Of a stretch of 8,313 nt of DNA, positions 6,423 to 8,313 are shown one piece after another. The stretch comes from Clostridia bacterium DTU080. GTDB lineage: Bacteria; Bacillota; Limnochordia; DTU080. A program made the position numbers and the translations under genes. The notes under the pieces were generated by a model. The model saw nothing but the letters and a program-made list of their open reading frames with translations, ran no database searches and was not told where the DNA came from. The stretch's first letter is position 1. The number at the start of each line of letters is the position of its first letter. The stretch is taken from positions 1 to 8,313 of the forward strand of contig LFTP01000031.1 of assembly GCA_001513395.1 (NCBI GenBank), read 5' to 3'.

Positions 6423-8313
6423 TGGCTTTCTTCCGTCGAGCTTATTGTGGCCTCTCGCAGCTTAAACAGCTGTATCTGCGCGTTGACCAACTGATGATAG
6501 ATTCCCTGTTGCCGGTACAATTCCTCGTGCGTGCCTTGTTCCACAATGCGTCCTTTGTCCAAGACTATCAAACGGTCTGCGTTGCGCAAGGTGGACAGAC
6601 GATGAGCAATGGCAAAGGTCGTGCGGTCCTTCACCAAACGTCCCAGGGCCTCTTGAATCAGTTGTTCGGTCTCTGTATCGACAGACGCGGTAGCCTCGTC
6701 TAAGATCAAAATACGCGGATCGTGCAATATGGCGCGGGCGATGGAGATTCGCTGCCGCTCTCCGCCTGACAGACGGTGGCCGCGCTCACCCACTTTGGTG
6801 TCGTAGCCGTCGCGGAATCGTATGATGAAATCGTGTGCGTTGGCGATTTTAGCTGCCCGGATCACCTCTTCGGGAGTGGCATCCGGTTTGGAGTAGGTGA
6901 TGTTTTCATAGATTGTCCCGGAAAAAAGGAAGGGCTCCTGAAGCACCACACCGATCTGAGCGCGCAGGTCGGATTGGGCAATGTCTTTCAGATCGACGCC
7001 ATCGATTAAAATCTGCCCTTCATCGGGGTCATAAAAGCGCGCCACTAGATTAATAAGAGTCGACTTGCCAGCCCCCGAATGGCCTACCAGACCGATCATT
7101 TCGCCCGGCTCGACAGTCAAATTGATGTCGTGCAACACTGGGTCGTATGTCCGATAGCCGAAGGTCACTCCTTTGAATTCGACCCGCCCCTCTATGCGGT
7201 GTCTACGGGCATTCGGACTGTCTTTGATATCCGGTTCCTCATCCAGAATCTCGAAGACTCTCTCAGCGGCGGTGAGAGCCTGAGTAAGCCAGCGCGGAAT
7301 GAAGGTGAAATAGCGTAAAGGTCCCCAGATCATGGAGGCATACTGACTGAATTGTACCAGCTCACCCAGCTGCATCTTCTGCCCCAGCACAAGGTGCCCA
7401 CCGTAGTAGAGGATCAGGAAGTTTCCGATACCCATAATATAGCCAAGTATGGGGAAAAACGTGTTGTACACCTTTTCATTGTGTGCGGAGACCTCTGCAA
7501 ACCGTCGGCTGTAGTCCTGAAAGCGCTTTACTTCCCGCTCTTCTTGTCCGAAAGCCTTGACCACTCGCATCCCGCTGAGGATGTCCTGCAACAGGGAGTT
7601 GGTTCGATCCCACAGACGCCACTGTCTGTGATACATCAGGCGCCACAGATTGGCGCTGCGTCTCATGAGATACACTACCAGCGGTGTGGGCAACAAGACA
7701 AGCAAGGCCATCCTCCAATTGGTCGTAAACAGGATGAGGCCGATACCGATGAGCAGTAAGGCTTCGTTTAGAGCCGTTGCCATCTGGTTTTGGATAAAGC
7801 TTTGAATGGTGCCCGTATCTCCGGTCACCCTGTTCATGAGATCGCCCGTCTTGCGCTTGCTCAGATAATTGAGCGACAGAGCTTGGATTTTGGCAAACAC
7901 AAGATTGCGAAGATCTTGGCCCAAACCCGCACCCAGATGCGTCATGACCAGACCGCGTATGGCGCCGACGAAGTTGGTGCCCAGTCCTGCCAAGCCGATG
8001 AGACCGACATAAAACAGCAGCTGACGCAAATCTCTTTGTCCGGCGCGGATGACATCATCTACTAAGATGCGGTACAGCTGGGGAACCACAAGACGAATCC
8101 CGGTCGAGACCCAAAACAAAACCATCGCTGCAAGCATCAAAGGAAAGTGCGGCTTAGCAATGGCCAACAGACGGCGCACAATCTGCACCTTATTGGTGCA
8201 ACTTGAACAAGAAGCGGATCCTTCGGGCAAAACCCGTCCACAACGCGGGCATTTCTTCTCCTCCACTTCCTGGTAAAACGGGACAGATTGACCTGCTGTG
8301 ATCTTGTTGAGGT
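6419..8313 (-). CDS. ABC exporter (fused permease-ATPase) with N-terminal zinc ribbon, 5'-partial
   Basis: This is a half-transporter of the MsbA/multidrug type that works as a dimer in the inner membrane and exports an unknown substrate using ATP. Counted from the GTG at 8266 (615 residues), a zinc ribbon C6-x2-C9...C20-x2-C23 precedes about six membrane helices (40-335). The nucleotide-binding domain follows: Walker A 395-403 (GHSGAGKST), Q443, signature LSGGERQ (499-505), Walker B ILILDE with D523/E524, SVD 528-530 and H555. All catalytic residues are present. The GTG at 8266 is probably not the true start. A purine-rich AGGAA directly abuts it with no spacing, and the frame stays open to the right edge, encoding LNKITAGQSVPFYQE just before the ribbon. 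The gene therefore likely has a further N-terminal region beyond the window. It converges on the small helical gene with overlapping stops. Confidence 0.93.
   Translation of the reverse strand, partial: LNKITAGQSVPFYQEVEEKKCPRCGRVLPEGSASCSSCTNKVQIVRRLLAIAKPHFPLMLAAMVLFWVSTGIRLVVPQLYRILVDDVIRAGQRDLRQLLFYVGLIGLAGLGTNFVGAIRGLVMTHLGAGLGQDLRNLVFAKIQALSLNYLSKRKTGDLMNRVTGDTGTIQSFIQNQMATALNEALLLIGIGLILFTTNWRMALLVLLPTPLVVYLMRRSANLWRLMYHRQWRLWDRTNSLLQDILSGMRVVKAFGQEEREVKRFQDYSRRFAEVSAHNEKVYNTFFPILGYIMGIGNFLILYYGGHLVLGQKMQLGELVQFSQYASMIWGPLRYFTFIPRWLTQALTAAERVFEILDEEPDIKDSPNARRHRIEGRVEFKGVTFGYRTYDPVLHDINLTVEPGEMIGLVGHSGAGKSTLINLVARFYDPDEGQILIDGVDLKDIAQSDLRAQIGVVLQEPFLFSGTIYENITYSKPDATPEEVIRAAKIANAHDFIIRFRDGYDTKVGERGHRLSGGERQRISIARAILHDPRILILDEATASVDTETEQLIQEALGRLVKDRTTFAIAHRLSTLRNADRLIVLDKGRIVEQGTHEELYRQQGIYHQLVNAQIQLFKLREATISSTEESH

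Noticed and set aside
7352..7759. Plus-strand open frames opposite the ABC exporter, including one of 135 residues
   Set aside because: They are antisense to conserved membrane and ATPase regions and read as low-quality shadow protein.

Overview
The window is bacterial and densely packed, with strong Shine-Dalgarno sites and several GTG starts. Base composition is slightly GC-rich by eye. An oligoendopeptidase F, a bacterial RING-like zinc protein and an ABC exporter with an N-terminal zinc ribbon would suit a Gram-positive-type lineage such as Bacillota, or Chloroflexota. Nothing here fixes the taxon. I see no phage, insertion sequence, CRISPR, rRNA or tRNA.

Layout. Bases 1-363 hold no convincing complete gene, only possible edge coding on the minus strand and some GC-rich hairpins. 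At 364-2172 (+) lies a complete cytosolic M3-family metallopeptidase, PepF. It is followed on the same strand by a small RING-like, tail-anchored protein (about 2237-2683) and a good intrinsic terminator (2718-2779). Converging on that terminator is a minus-strand operon, transcribed from about 5877 down to 2827. In order it encodes a HAD-family phosphatase or phosphomutase, a GNAT acetyltransferase with a C-terminal membrane helix, and a TPR protein with an unrecognised C-terminal domain. The first two overlap or nearly abut, and the third follows 25 nt later. From 6003, divergent to that operon, runs a small helical protein of unknown function. Its stop codon overlaps the stop of the convergent ABC exporter gene (6419 to the right edge, minus strand).

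How the genes work together. PepF trims short peptides in the cytosol, and the exporter moves an unknown substrate across the membrane. The HAD-GNAT-TPR operon looks translationally coupled, but no shared pathway can be read from the sequence. A recurring theme is small soluble domains carrying a terminal membrane anchor (RING-like protein, GNAT) and accessory zinc modules (RING-like protein, ABC zinc ribbon). I do not see a clear new defence or mobile system. The best leads are the tail-anchored RING-like and GNAT proteins, the open 5' end of the zinc-ribbon ABC exporter, and the two unrecognised protein regions.
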